DNA from: Actinomadura coerulea
Lineage (GTDB): Bacteria; Actinomycetota; Actinomycetes; Streptosporangiales; Streptosporangiaceae
Direction: 5' to 3'
Length of the DNA: 64,000 bases
Assembly: GCF_014208105.1 (NCBI RefSeq)
Contig: NZ_JACHMQ010000001.1
Span: forward strand, 2,728,001 to 2,792,000
Shown: positions 1-8,658 of the stretch, one piece after another
Position numbering within the stretch: position 1 is the first letter of the stretch
How the letters are laid out: the number at the start of each line of letters is the position of its first letter
Position numbers and translations under genes: made by a program
Notes under the pieces: model-generated
What the model was told of the DNA's origin: nothing
Database searches by the model: none
The model's input: the letters and a program-made list of their open reading frames with translations, nothing else

Positions 1-2300
1 CCCGCCTGCGCGGAGACCAGGGCGGCGGCCCAGGAGCGCAGCGCTTCCAGCGGCCGCTCCAGCAGGGAGCCGGCATCGCCGGGGTCGGGCGGCTCGATCG
101 CGGGGGCGCCCTCAGGCAGCCGCGCCGAGCGGCCCATGCCCAGGATCGACGGCAGCAGCCCTGCGCCCGGGCCGCCCCAGGAGGCGGCCGCGCGGGCGAC
201 GACGGCGCGCAGCACGTCCACCGCCTGGGCGGGGCTGATGGCCAGGCCGAACGTGCCGCTGGAGGCGTCGGCGCCGGCCGGCAGCCGCAGCGTGCCCAGG
301 GCGAGCTGCTCGCCCGCGACGGTCAGCCGCACGTCCTCCAGGGTCACCTGCGCGGTGAGCGGCCTGCCTGGCGCCCAGGCGGCGAAGGCGCGCAGGTCGC
401 CGGTGGCCAGGCCGAGGTCGCCGTCCAGCTCCTCGCCGGGCGGGGTGACGGCCAGGTCGGCGCGGACGCCGCCCAGCCAGCGGACGCCACCGCCCCCGGG
501 CGCCAGGTCGGCGGCCAGCAGCGCGGCCTGCGCCGACACCGCCCAGGCGGTGTCGGCCTGCGCGGCGGACGCGACGCGCAGCCGCAGCCCCAGGTGCAGG
601 CGGGGCGCGCCGGCGGTCCCCTCGTCCCACAGGGCGAGGGCGAAGCCGCCGGTCGCGGCGGTGTTGCCGGGCCACCAGCCGAGCGGCAGGACCCAGGGGT
701 CGGCGGCGGTGCCGGCGCCGCTCACCGGTGCCAGATCGCCGGGGCGGCCCGAGCCGAGCAGCCCGCCGATCGCGGCGAGCAGGCGGCGCCAGCCGTCGGC
801 GGTCTGCCGCAGCTCCCGGTAGTAGGCGGCCAGCGCGCGGGTCGGCGCGGTGGCCAGGCCGCCGATGTCGGTGCCGGGGGTCATGGCCAGGCCCAGCAGC
901 GTCCGGACCGCGCCGGCGAACGGCCCGGCGGCGCCGAGGCCCTCCTCCACCGCGTCCTCCAGCGCGGCGGCCGCGGTGCTGCCGAGCGAGGACGCGTCGG
1001 TCAGGTCCAGGCGGGGGAACACGTGGTCGGGGGTGACGACGTCTCGCAACTCCAGCACGGGGCCGAGCCCGGAGGCGTCGTAGCGCAGCCCGGCCCGCAA
1101 CGAGCCCACCCCGAACCCGTGGGTCGCGGGGCCGGCGGGGATGAGCGGGCCTTCTGTCACTGCGCGGCGGACGGTCACCTCGGCGCGCTCGGCGAGCACG
1201 GCGGGGCCGGTGCCGTGGAGCGGCAGCGCCAGCAGGATGCCCTCGCCGGAGACGACCGCGCCGGCCGCCGCGACGGCGAACTCGGCGGCCAGCGCGACGA
1301 CCAGCACCGGGGTGCCGCTGTCGGGCGCGGGCCGCAGCCACACCCGGGCTGACACCGCCGGGCCGGGGCCCGGCGGTGTCAGCCGCAGCACAGCGGGCTC
1401 CTCCTCGGTGGGAGCGCCCGCGGCGGGCGCGGACATCGGCAGGTCGCCCAGCAGCCCCGCGATGTGCCGCAGCCAGGCCACCAGCGCCGACCGGCCGTCG
1501 GCCTGGGTCGAGCCGGCCAGCCCGGCCAGCCAGCCGCGCATCGCGGCCGGGTCGTGGACCAGGCCGGCCAGCGGCAGCGCCGGCAGCCCGTCGGACAGGC
1601 CGAGCAGCCCGGTCAGGTGGCCGGCCAGGGCGCGCACCTGCGCCGGCTGTTCGGCCGCCGACAGCAGCGCGTCGACCAGGGCGGCGGCGAGCTGCGCCAG
1701 GCCCACCGGCACGGCGATCGGATCCAGTTCCAGCGGCGGCAGGGTCGAGGCGGGCCCGGGTCGGTACCGGACCCGGAACCGGGCCGCGGCGCCGCCGGGA
1801 CCGGTCCCGGCCATCGACAGCGACGCGGTCAGCCGGGCGCCATCGCCGGGCAGCCGCACGGTGGCGGTCAGCTCGACCGGGTGGGCGGCCTCGCCGGTCA
1901 CGACCGCGAGCACGCCGTCGCGGACGGCCACGAGCGGCACGGTCGCGGTGACGCGGGGCGCGGTGGGACCGGGCTGGGCGACGGCCCGCAGGTCCAGCAG
2001 GATCTGCGCGGCGGCGCCGGTGCCGGTGCGGGTCACGCCGAGGTAGAGGCCGCCGATGTCGGTGGGTTCCACCAGCGGGTGCAGCCGGGTCTCCTCCTCC
2101 AGCGCGGCGTGCGGCAGCAGGAGATCGAGGGCCTCCAGCGCGGCGTCGCGCTGGTCGGGGTCGGCCAGCACCCGCGCGACGTGCTCGGCGGGCGAGGCGA
2201 AGAACGCGGTGTTGAGGGACAGGTCGCCGGAGGGGCCGTCGAACAGGCCGATGGCCCGGCCGAGGGCGCTGACCTCGGCCGTCATGGTGTCGGGGATCAT
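1..2300 (-). CDS. Large uncharacterised protein, C-terminus beyond the left window edge
   Basis: The minus frame is open from the ATG at 2300 to the window edge, at least 766 codons without a stop, and is Ala/Gly/Leu/Val/Pro rich. The ATG overlaps the stop of the upstream gene (ATGA, 2297-2300), so the two genes are translationally coupled; a second ATG at 2285 is also possible. There is no signal peptide and no clear membrane segment. Runs such as LTATVRLPGDGARLTASLSM suggest a beta-rich, possibly repetitive structural protein. I recognise no family. The coding strand is clear because the opposite-strand frames give only Arg/Pro-rich low-complexity translations. A near-perfect 36-bp palindrome lies inside the gene (1348-1383). 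Confidence 0.75.
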   Translation of the reverse strand, partial: MIPDTMTAEVSALGRAIGLFDGPSGDLSLNTAFFASPAEHVARVLADPDQRDAALEALDLLLPHAALEEETRLHPLVEPTDIGGLYLGVTRTGTGAAAQILLDLRAVAQPGPTAPRVTATVPLVAVRDGVLAVVTGEAAHPVELTATVRLPGDGARLTASLSMAGTGPGGAAARFRVRYRPGPASTLPPLELDPIAVPVGLAQLAAALVDALLSAAEQPAQVRALAGHLTGLLGLSDGLPALPLAGLVHDPAAMRGWLAGLAGSTQADGRSALVAWLRHIAGLLGDLPMSAPAAGAPTEEEPAVLRLTPPGPGPAVSARVWLRPAPDSGTPVLVVALAAEFAVAAAGAVVSGEGILLALPLHGTGPAVLAERAEVTVRRAVTEGPLIPAGPATHGFGVGSLRAGLRYDASGLGPVLELRDVVTPDHVFPRLDLTDASSLGSTAAAALEDAVEEGLGAAGPFAGAVRTLLGLAMTPGTDIGGLATAPTRALAAYYRELRQTADGWRRLLAAIGGLLGSGRPGDLAPVSGAGTAADPWVLPLGWWPGNTAATGGFALALWDEGTAGAPRLHLGLRLRVASAAQADTAWAVSAQAALLAADLAPGGGGVRWLGGVRADLAVTPPGEELDGDLGLATGDLRAFAAWAPGRPLTAQVTLEDVRLTVAGEQLALGTLRLPAGADASSGTFGLAISPAQAVDVLRAVVARAAASWGGPGAGLLPSILGMGRSARLPEGAPAIEPPDPGDAGSLLERPLEALRSWAAALVSAQA
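1348..1383. repeat. Intragenic palindrome, 17-bp arms with a 2-nt spacer
   Basis: Arm GCTGACACCGCCGGGCC (1348-1364) is followed by GG and then by its exact reverse complement (1367-1383). It lies within the large minus-strand gene and encodes residues around LTPPGPGPAVSA, so it does not break the frame. Perfect 17-bp arms are unlikely by chance even in this GC-rich DNA. The short spacer would make a tight hairpin or cruciform. Confidence 0.85.
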
Positions 2301-4612
2301 GGCGCGGGCCACCCCGTGAAGCTGCCGGGAGTGGCGTTCAGGCCGGGATCCCTGGCCGGTTTGTCGCTGGTCGCCGGGATCACGGGCTTGTCGTGAAGAG
2401 CGACGATGTTGTGGTCCCGGGAGTCCTTGTTCTTCTTGTACACCCGCCGGGCGAGCAGGAAGTTGACCGCCATCCGCATCAGGAAGTGGTCGTCGGCCTC
2501 GGTGCCGACCAGCGTGTACGGCTTGCGGGCGTAGGTGTTGCGGAACGCCGTGTCGAGGTCGGCGGCCACCAGTCCGGGGACGTTGATGTGCGCGTCGATC
2601 ACGGCGGCCGCGAAGAACTGCGAGGAGACGAGCCGGCGGAACGGGTACTGCTTGCCGCCGGGGGCATCGGTGGTCGGATACATGCCGTTCACCTGGTTCC
2701 ACAGGCGCTGGAACCGGAAAACGGCGGTCTGGAGCTGCGCGGTGCACAGCTCCCGCGAGGTCTGGGAGGCGAGGCGGGAGATGCCGCCCCACAGCGGGTC
2801 GAAGATCACCTGCTTGGCCGCGTTCTCCACGCCGCCGAACAGCGCCCAGCGGTGCGCGGTGCCCGACCTGATCGGCTGGGGCGTCTCGACTGGGCCGCCA
2901 GGGGCGCTGTACTTGAGCCACACCAGCTTGACCCGGCTCGGGACGCCGTCATCGGGGGGCCCGGTGCCGGCGTCGCCCCAGTCGCCGGCCGGCCTCGAGG
3001 CGTACGCGCTGCGCCAGGTCTCGGGGGTGTCGGGCCGGGACCGCGGGCGCAGGTAGGGGTTGGCCTCGTCGATCTTGTCGGGTGTCGGCTCGGTGGTGTC
3101 GGCGAGGCCCCACACCCGCAGCTGCATCCCGCGGATGCCGAAGAACAGGTCGAAGTGGTCCGGCGCCATCCGCATGAACTGGTACAGCACGACGGTCAGC
3201 TCGTCGTCGGCGGCGATCGTCCACTGCTGGACGCCGATCGACACGATGCCCCCGTCGGCCAGCCGCAGGCCGTCCAGCTTCCCCTCGTTGGGGGCGATCT
3301 TCTTGACCAGGTCCCAGCACTGCAGCAGCGTGGAGGTGGGGGCCGGGCCGAGGAACGCGGGAGCGTCCCCGACGAAGTCCGCCAGGTCCATGCCGCCCAG
3401 CGCCGCCGGGCCGTAGTACTTCCCGGTGTTATCGCGGACGCCGGCCGCCATGAGACGGCCGTAGACCACGGTGAGGTAGACGTCCTTGCCGTTCGGGCTC
3501 TTGCGCAGAAGCTGGGCGGGCGCGAGGAACAGGTCCACCGGGGGCACCGACGGGCCGCGCTCGGTCGGCGAGTACCAGGCGGCCGTCCCATTGGCGGCCA
3601 GGCCGAGCGCTCCGGCGAGCAGGGCGCGCGCGCCGGCCACCGCGGGCTTGTCGGCCGCCGGAACGCCGTCGCCCTTGCGGCGCAGCGCGTCCCAGAGGCG
3701 GCGGAACAGCGCGTTGCCGCCCATCGTCCAGCCGGTGACCGCGGCCTGGTGCTCGGAGAAGCCGGACAGGACGGCCAGGGTCACGGCCAGTTCGAGCTCG
3801 GGCCGGTCGCGGCGGAGCTGCCGCATCAACTCGATCTGGTAGAAGATCCCCTCGAACGGGTTGACGAGCACTCCGGCACGGACCTCGGCACCGAGCGCGG
3901 CGACCTCCTCGGGCTCGGCGACCGGCTTGGTCAGCGTGCCCAGCCGCGTCGCCACCTCGGCCTTGAGCTCCAGCGGGCGGTGGCCGGCATCGGTCGTCGC
4001 CGGCAGCGGCTCGACGGGCAGCCGCACCGTCACCTGGAGCCCCGCCTCCTCCTCCTCGGGCCTGATCAGCCGGGCCCATTCGCGCATCTGCGCGCGCCCG
4101 ACCTTCCAGGTCGGGGCCGCGGGCGGGACGATCTCCACCTCGATCGGCAGGATCACCCGGCGGCCGACCTTCCACTCGGTCGGGCGGAGCGGGGGGATGT
4201 TCAGGCCGAGATAGACCGCCAGGGCCTTCTCCAGCTCGTTCTGGGTGAGCTTGAGGTCGGGGGCGTCCTTGGGCGCGTCCTCGGGGTCCAGCGCACCCTT
4301 GTTGATGATCGGCTCGATCACCGCCGCGAGCCCGCGCAGGTCGGCGCCCAGGCCGAGGAAGGCCGACAGCCGGCGGGGCCCGGCGGCCTCCGCCGCCGGG
4401 TCGCCGGTGGTCGCCGCCAGCGTGCCGTTGACCACCGCGGGCCACGCGGCCTCGGCGAGCTTTCCGCCGTCGGGCTGGGTGACACTCCACAGCGTCACGT
4501 TGGACTCCACCTTGCTGGGCGGAGGCGGCGGCGCGGGCGGGGCCGGCGGCTTGGCCGCCACGGCCTTCTTCACACTGCTCAGGGCCGGCTTCGCGGCGGC
4601 CGCGGCAGTCAC
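2297..4612 (-). CDS. Uncharacterised 771-residue protein with Pro-rich N-terminus, coupled to the downstream giant gene
   Basis: I place the start at the GTG at 4612, preceded by GGGAGG four bases upstream; the frame stays open to 4771 but that extension has no ribosome-binding site. The product begins with an Ala/Lys segment and a proline tract (KPPAPPAPPPPPSK, residues about 21-34), then a mixed globular protein with no signal peptide or membrane helix. A middle segment (VSIGVQQWTIAADDEL, then LLYQF/APDHF-like spacing) recalls lysozyme-like or peptidoglycan-hydrolase domains sometimes carried by phage-tail-like systems; this is a weak inference. The stop overlaps the next gene's ATG, so both products probably act together. 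The upstream 900 bp is non-coding and holds the GGGAC motif cluster. Confidence 0.8.
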   Translation of the reverse strand: MTAAAAAKPALSSVKKAVAAKPPAPPAPPPPPSKVESNVTLWSVTQPDGGKLAEAAWPAVVNGTLAATTGDPAAEAAGPRRLSAFLGLGADLRGLAAVIEPIINKGALDPEDAPKDAPDLKLTQNELEKALAVYLGLNIPPLRPTEWKVGRRVILPIEVEIVPPAAPTWKVGRAQMREWARLIRPEEEEAGLQVTVRLPVEPLPATTDAGHRPLELKAEVATRLGTLTKPVAEPEEVAALGAEVRAGVLVNPFEGIFYQIELMRQLRRDRPELELAVTLAVLSGFSEHQAAVTGWTMGGNALFRRLWDALRRKGDGVPAADKPAVAGARALLAGALGLAANGTAAWYSPTERGPSVPPVDLFLAPAQLLRKSPNGKDVYLTVVYGRLMAAGVRDNTGKYYGPAALGGMDLADFVGDAPAFLGPAPTSTLLQCWDLVKKIAPNEGKLDGLRLADGGIVSIGVQQWTIAADDELTVVLYQFMRMAPDHFDLFFGIRGMQLRVWGLADTTEPTPDKIDEANPYLRPRSRPDTPETWRSAYASRPAGDWGDAGTGPPDDGVPSRVKLVWLKYSAPGGPVETPQPIRSGTAHRWALFGGVENAAKQVIFDPLWGGISRLASQTSRELCTAQLQTAVFRFQRLWNQVNGMYPTTDAPGGKQYPFRRLVSSQFFAAAVIDAHINVPGLVAADLDTAFRNTYARKPYTLVGTEADDHFLMRMAVNFLLARRVYKKNKDSRDHNIVALHDKPVIPATSDKPARDPGLNATPGSFTGWPAP

Positions 4613-4784
4613 GCCGCCTCCCGCGCGAAGGTGCGCACGGAGCGATTCAGGGCAGGCTGACGCGGAGCATGTCCGATCACGTGTTTCCCCCACATGGCTG
4701 ACCGAAGGCCCCCGTGATCCCATCGGCGGGCCGAGCGGGTTGATCAAAACATAGCTTTCCGCTTTGTACAACCAGTCCTTAGAT

Positions 4785-4948
4785 GTCCCGATTCAGGAAC
4801 ATCCCGGGACCGGCATCAAGAGCAGCCGGGACCCGCATTGACACGTCACTCTTCGGCCAGGTACGGCCAATCTTGTCCCGGCCCCTGGAATTTATCCAGG
4901 ACAGTCGGGACACCGGCCCCAGAACGTCTGGGACACCTGGTCCGGGAC
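4785..4948. promoter_or_regulatory. Cluster of seven GGGAC-type motifs upstream of the giant gene pair
   Basis: GGGAC occurs at 4806, 4828, 4917, 4930 and 4944, and as its complement GTCCC at 4785 and 4875. A loose extended form is yCGGGACAmC. At this base composition less than one copy would be expected over both strands, so the clustering is notable. It could be a regulator-binding array or a decayed repeat; no known regulator is assigned. Confidence 0.4.
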
Positions 4949-5008
4949 GCCTCACCAGGACCGTCTGAGGCGCACCGCAGGGCGGTGGGACGGATTTTAC
5001 TTTCCGCC

Positions 5009-5048
5009 GTTCCCCGGGCATTCCCACTCCGGGGAATGCCCGGGGAAC
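5009..5048. terminator. Strong hairpin, possible bidirectional terminator
   Basis: The 16-nt arm GTTCCCCGGGCATTCC (5009-5024) is matched exactly by its reverse complement at 5033-5048 across an 8-nt loop. There is no T-tract, which is common for actinomycete terminators. It lies 496 bp beyond the end of the membrane-protein gene transcribed toward it. Confidence 0.5.
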
Positions 5049-5543
5049 AATCACTCTTCGGCGGCCGCTTATTCGGCGGGAGAGGATTCTCGGGTCGCCA
5101 GGCCCCGGCGATCGCGGGAGAGCCTTGCAATCCGGGCCAGTGCGTTATCACTACGTCCCGGTCGGCGATGCAGGTCACCGCCGCCCGAACGCCAATCGTC
5201 AGGACGGTCCCGGTCAGCTCGTATTCGACGACGATGGCCGCGGGGCCGCCTGCTCATCACCGGCCCGCGCGGCCCCGCGAGGTGCGTGAGGCCCACGCAC
5301 CCCCCATAGGCTCCTCGGGCAAAGATGGAATCTAAGGACTTCGTACCGGTCCGGGCGCGGGCCACCGGTGCGTGGCGGATCGGGCGCGATCTGTGAGGGC
5401 GGCGCGCCGGTGTTTGAATCTGGGGAGACAAGCCTGCGGCGCGGCGCGGGCCCCTGCGTGGGCGGCGGGCGCATCGGGCTACCCGCAGTCGCGCGTGGTG
5501 TTCGTGGCGTTTGCGGAGGATGAGTCTGCGTTCGGCGGTTCGG

Positions 5544-6419
5544 CTATCGCGGTTGACGGCGTTCGGGGAGGGGCTGGGGTCGCCATGCTGTCGCGACCAT
5601 GGCGAGCAGGAGCCCGACGAGGGTCAGCCAGTAGCCGGTGTCCTGCCCGTTCGAGGGCGGGTTGGTCAGCGGGGAGGCCGCGCCCGGCAGGACGTAGATG
5701 GCCGCGGCCAGCGCCCAGCGTGGGCTGCGGGCTATCGCGGTGGCCAGCACCCCGGCGAGCAGAAGGGCGCCCTCTGTGCCTGCCCTGACCAGTTGCCAGG
5801 TCTCGCCGTACTCGTGATTCCCGGGCATGTAGGTGAGCGCGAACGAGGCCGCCGGGATGAAGAGCCACCACAACGGCCGCGCACGCAGACGCCGCGGCCC
5901 GGCCGGTCGGCTGGCCGCAAGCGCTACGGCCCCGATCGTCAGCACGCCGTAGGGGGCCAGTGAGACCCAGTCGTGGTTAGCCGGCCCGAGGATCTGCGAC
6001 GGTGAGGATGTCGCCTGAGTCCCCAGCAGCATGGCTCGGCCGGTCGAGAGCGCTACGAGCAGGGCGAGGGGCAGGGTCGCCATTGCCCAGCCGCGCAGCA
6101 ACGCCGCCACCAGCGCCGCCGAAACGGCCAGCCACCAGGGGGACGAATGGTCGGCGATGCCGTAGGCCATGTTCGCCAGTGCCAGCGTCAGCAAGCCGAG
6201 TTGCAGCCCATCGGCCCACCACGGCGCGGCGGTGGCCGCACGGGCCCGAGCGGCGAAGCCCGCGGTGAGGAGCCCGGCCGTCTCCCGCAGCGAGGGAGCA
6301 CGGCGTGGGGTGCCGTTCAGCAGTGTGCCGATGACCTCGGCGCCGTACTCGGCGCGGTGACCGGGCGGGAACGCTCGCAAGAACAGCCGGTACCAGCGTT
6401 CGGTGAATGCTCCGCTCAT
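5544..6419 (-). CDS. PadR-associated integral membrane protein
   Basis: The 291-residue product opens with a soluble segment of about 70 residues (RWYRLFLRAFPPGHRAEYGAE), typical of the permease-prefix region of proteins encoded beside PadR repressors. About six to seven hydrophobic segments follow up to residue 280. The ATG overlaps the PadR stop codon (ATGA, 6416-6419), so the pair forms one coupled unit. By context it is a membrane protein controlled by the PadR repressor; no transport substrate or enzymatic motif is visible. Confidence 0.85.
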   Translation of the reverse strand: MSGAFTERWYRLFLRAFPPGHRAEYGAEVIGTLLNGTPRRAPSLRETAGLLTAGFAARARAATAAPWWADGLQLGLLTLALANMAYGIADHSSPWWLAVSAALVAALLRGWAMATLPLALLVALSTGRAMLLGTQATSSPSQILGPANHDWVSLAPYGVLTIGAVALAASRPAGPRRLRARPLWWLFIPAASFALTYMPGNHEYGETWQLVRAGTEGALLLAGVLATAIARSPRWALAAAIYVLPGAASPLTNPPSNGQDTGYWLTLVGLLLAMVATAWRPQPLPERRQPR

Positions 6420-6739
6420 GTTCCGGCGTCTCCCGTCGCCGGGATGGTGCGGCCTGTGACGACCCGGGCGGCCTGCTCCAGCCGAAGAGCCTCACGGGTG
6501 ACGGCCACGCGGCCGTCCTCGGTCAGCCGGTAGTAACGACGCGGACGGCCCTGGACGGTCTCTTCGCGATCCACGACGATCAGCCCGTCGCTCGCCAGCC
6601 GGTCCAGGGCTCCGTAGAGGGTACCGACGGCCAGCCGGATTCTCCCGCCCGACTGCTCCTGCGTCCTCTTGATGATCCCGTAGCCGTGTACGGGCCCGTC
6701 CAGCAGCGCGGCCAGCACGAAGTACGTGGGCTCGCTCAT
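6416..6739 (-). CDS. PadR family transcriptional regulator
   Basis: The product has the compact winged-helix of PadR proteins: EPTYFVLAALLDGPVHGYGI opens helix 1, followed by GTLYGALDRLASDGLI (recognition helix) and the wing RPRRYYRLTEDGR. I use the ATG at 6739 (MSEPTY), which matches the family N-terminus; an in-frame ATG at 6760 would add seven residues. With about 107 residues it belongs to the short PadR subfamily. It is coupled to the downstream membrane protein, which it probably represses together with itself through the palindromic sequence just upstream. Confidence 0.9.
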   Translation of the reverse strand: MSEPTYFVLAALLDGPVHGYGIIKRTQEQSGGRIRLAVGTLYGALDRLASDGLIVVDREETVQGRPRRYYRLTEDGRVAVTREALRLEQAARVVTGRTIPATGDAGT

Positions 6740-6767
6740 CACCGCGGTTCTTTTGACCATACGGGAG

Positions 6768-6785
6768 ACGATATATCAGCTGACG
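6768..6785. promoter_or_regulatory. Candidate PadR operator
   Basis: The palindromes GATATATC (6770-6777) and TCAGCTGA (6776-6783) overlap immediately upstream of the PadR gene. AT-rich GATATATC-type palindromes are common in front of autoregulated PadR genes of actinomycetes. Assignment rests on position and motif only. Confidence 0.5.
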
Positions 6786-7194
6786 AAGTATTGCGAGCGA
6801 GTCTGTCAGCTCAGGTCGGCCACCGCGAGAGGAAGGGGGCAACGGGCCACCCCAGTCAAACCGCGCTGTCCGATCCCATCAACACAGCAGCGCTGCAAGA
6901 AGCCCCGCGCCTGGCAGGTCATCCCGCCCGCCGAGGCGCCGTCGTATCAGCTCTTGCGGATGACCGACAGATGACCAGGAGTCGGCCGGAACAGGTCGCT
7001 GCAGGTAGCCAACAGTTCCGCCACTAGACCGCCGCTCTTGACCCCAAACAGCCTCTGACCCCGGCTTCTGCGGAGAGGTGGTCGACCGAGGAGACAGTCG
7101 GCACCTGCCGCCCATCGGCGGAAGATGATCAGCTCGATCCGGCGCGCCCGTTCGGCGACCCTTGACGCAGAAATTGATCTTGAGGTGGTTCCGC
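6786..7194. other. Intergenic region without recognisable genes
   Basis: About 400 bp between the PadR promoter and the end of the next minus-strand gene. Short frames exist on both strands but none has a start context or a recognisable product. Confidence 0.5.
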
Positions 7195-8322
7195 TCAGCT
7201 CAGCTCGTCTCCCGCGAGGTGGAGTAGGACGTTGATCAGGCGGGCGTTGAGGGGGAGATTCTCGGCGAGGTAGTCCGGGGTTCGGACATCCCAGGTGGTG
7301 GTCTGGAGGGCGATGTCTTGAGCGCGGGGCTCGTCCTCGGTGATGAGCGCTAGGGCGAGGTCCAGAGTGGGACTTGGCCCGTCCAAGCTGGCTCGGAAAT
7401 CGGTGAACTGCTTGAGGTGCGTGGTGGCTGCCGACGGGTTGAGCGCGCCCAGAAGGAGTAGCTGGGCTTTGTGGGCCTGCGGCGATAGCTGCCACAAGGC
7501 CAGCAGGTCGGGGACGGCCTCGGCAACGGCCTGGGCCGTCAGGGCCCCCGGGCTGTCGCCATCGGGCTCGGAGAGCGCCCAGGCGTTCTGGGAGGCGATG
7601 TAGAGCAGGTGCCGGAGGAGTTCGAGACGGCGTTCGGGGAGGATGCTCGGCGAGAGCGCGATTTGCACAAGGAACGGGATGGTGCGCTCCGTTGCCGAAT
7701 ACACGGTGTCCTGGTGCACGATGGCGCTGAAGTACTCATGCACGGCGTCTGACCAGCCCTCATCGTTAGCAGCAAGAGCTCGAAGGATGTCGGGTGTGTC
7801 GTCTGCAGAGCCATAGGCGTGGCCAAGGGTGGACCAGTCGACGTCGTCGAGTCCGGTGAGCGTGATCGGTTCTCCTCCGCCTGACAGCGATAGGGGTCCG
7901 TGGTCCAGCAGCCGCGGGACCACGGCGCTCTGGGCTCGGGGCCGGGTGTGAGCGAAGGACGCCATACGGAACTCCCGCACGTCCTCTGTCGTCCGGTCGA
8001 CGAGCAGCCCGTCGAGGGAGCCGAGTTCTGGCGGACTCGGATGGCGGACACCGTAGGCGTCCTTCAGCCGCGCAACGAACCGGTGCTCCTCGGCTGTCCA
8101 CCACTCGATGTCGTCGTCGGGATATGGCCCGTCGTCCCACGCCAGGACACGCCAGCCTGGTTCGTCACCCCAGCGGCCGCGGTAGGTGCAAGGGGTGAGC
8201 AAGACCTGGGTATAGCCCCGCTCAATAAAGACCTCCGCGATTCGCCGAGCCGTCGACTCGTCCGCGACTACGACGTCAGCGGCTTCGCTCCAGCGCTCGA
8301 GAATCTGCGCGAATTCGGTCAC
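7195..8322 (-). CDS. Uncharacterised 375-residue protein, helical-repeat-like C-terminal half
   Basis: The product begins MTEFAQILERWSEAADVVVA and has no signal peptide or membrane helices. The first 140 residues are mixed (WWTAEEHRFVARLKDAYG). From about residue 150 it becomes Leu/Ala-rich helical with repeated units of 30-40 residues (AVHEYFSAIVHQDTVYSAT; LLRHLLYIASQNAWAL; LLALWQLSPQAHKAQLLLLG), which resembles HEAT/ARM-like immunity-type proteins. I do not recognise a catalytic motif. It is monocistronic, with an IS30 remnant just upstream. Confidence 0.75.
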   Translation of the reverse strand: MTEFAQILERWSEAADVVVADESTARRIAEVFIERGYTQVLLTPCTYRGRWGDEPGWRVLAWDDGPYPDDDIEWWTAEEHRFVARLKDAYGVRHPSPPELGSLDGLLVDRTTEDVREFRMASFAHTRPRAQSAVVPRLLDHGPLSLSGGGEPITLTGLDDVDWSTLGHAYGSADDTPDILRALAANDEGWSDAVHEYFSAIVHQDTVYSATERTIPFLVQIALSPSILPERRLELLRHLLYIASQNAWALSEPDGDSPGALTAQAVAEAVPDLLALWQLSPQAHKAQLLLLGALNPSAATTHLKQFTDFRASLDGPSPTLDLALALITEDEPRAQDIALQTTTWDVRTPDYLAENLPLNARLINVLLHLAGDELS

Positions 8323-8364
8323 GTCGCAGCATTCTAGGCAAGGCCGGACCAGGCCTCAGATCCA

Positions 8365-8640
8365 TGGCCGCGCGGTCGTTGCGCCTCATCTTGGCACTGT
8401 GCTCCCGGCGCAGGAGGTCGTTGGTGTTTTCGTTGGTTCCTCTCTGCCAGGGCTGCGACGTTTGTAGAAGTAGACGGGCATGGCGGTGTCGGCGGTGAAG
8501 CGGGCGTGTTCGGCCATCTCGCGACCGCGGTCCCAGGTCAGCTTTCGTCGCAGCTGGAGGGCGGCGCGGGTGAGATGCGGCCGGACTTGGTGGCCATTGA
8601 TGCCGTCGGGGAGCGCGACGAGGCAGACCAGCACACAACG
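8365..8640 (-). pseudogene. IS30-family transposase remnant, frameshifted
   Basis: One frame gives LTWDRGREMAEHARFTADTA and VYF, the DDE-region signature of IS30 transposases. The conserved WQRGTNENTNDLLR continuation lies in another frame, so a frameshift separates the two. Only about 90 codons of a roughly 350-codon gene remain, and no terminal repeats are visible. Confidence 0.85.
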
Positions 8641-8658
8641 TCACGCCACCACACCGGT

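Larger units (their letters stand above)
4613..5543. other. Non-coding interval of about 930 bp
   Basis: Short frames on both strands overlap one another and have no ribosome-binding sites or familiar sequence. The interval is less GC-rich near 4740-4800 and carries the GGGAC cluster, a long hairpin, and the 12-bp direct repeat TCACTCTTCGGC at 4846 and 5051. It is the likely promoter region for the giant gene pair to its left. Confidence 0.6.

Noticed and set aside
2393..4660. Long plus-strand open frame opposite the 771-residue gene
   Set aside because: Arg/Gly/His/Val low-complexity text typical of antisense frames in GC-rich DNA; the minus frame has coherent protein text and a ribosome-binding site.
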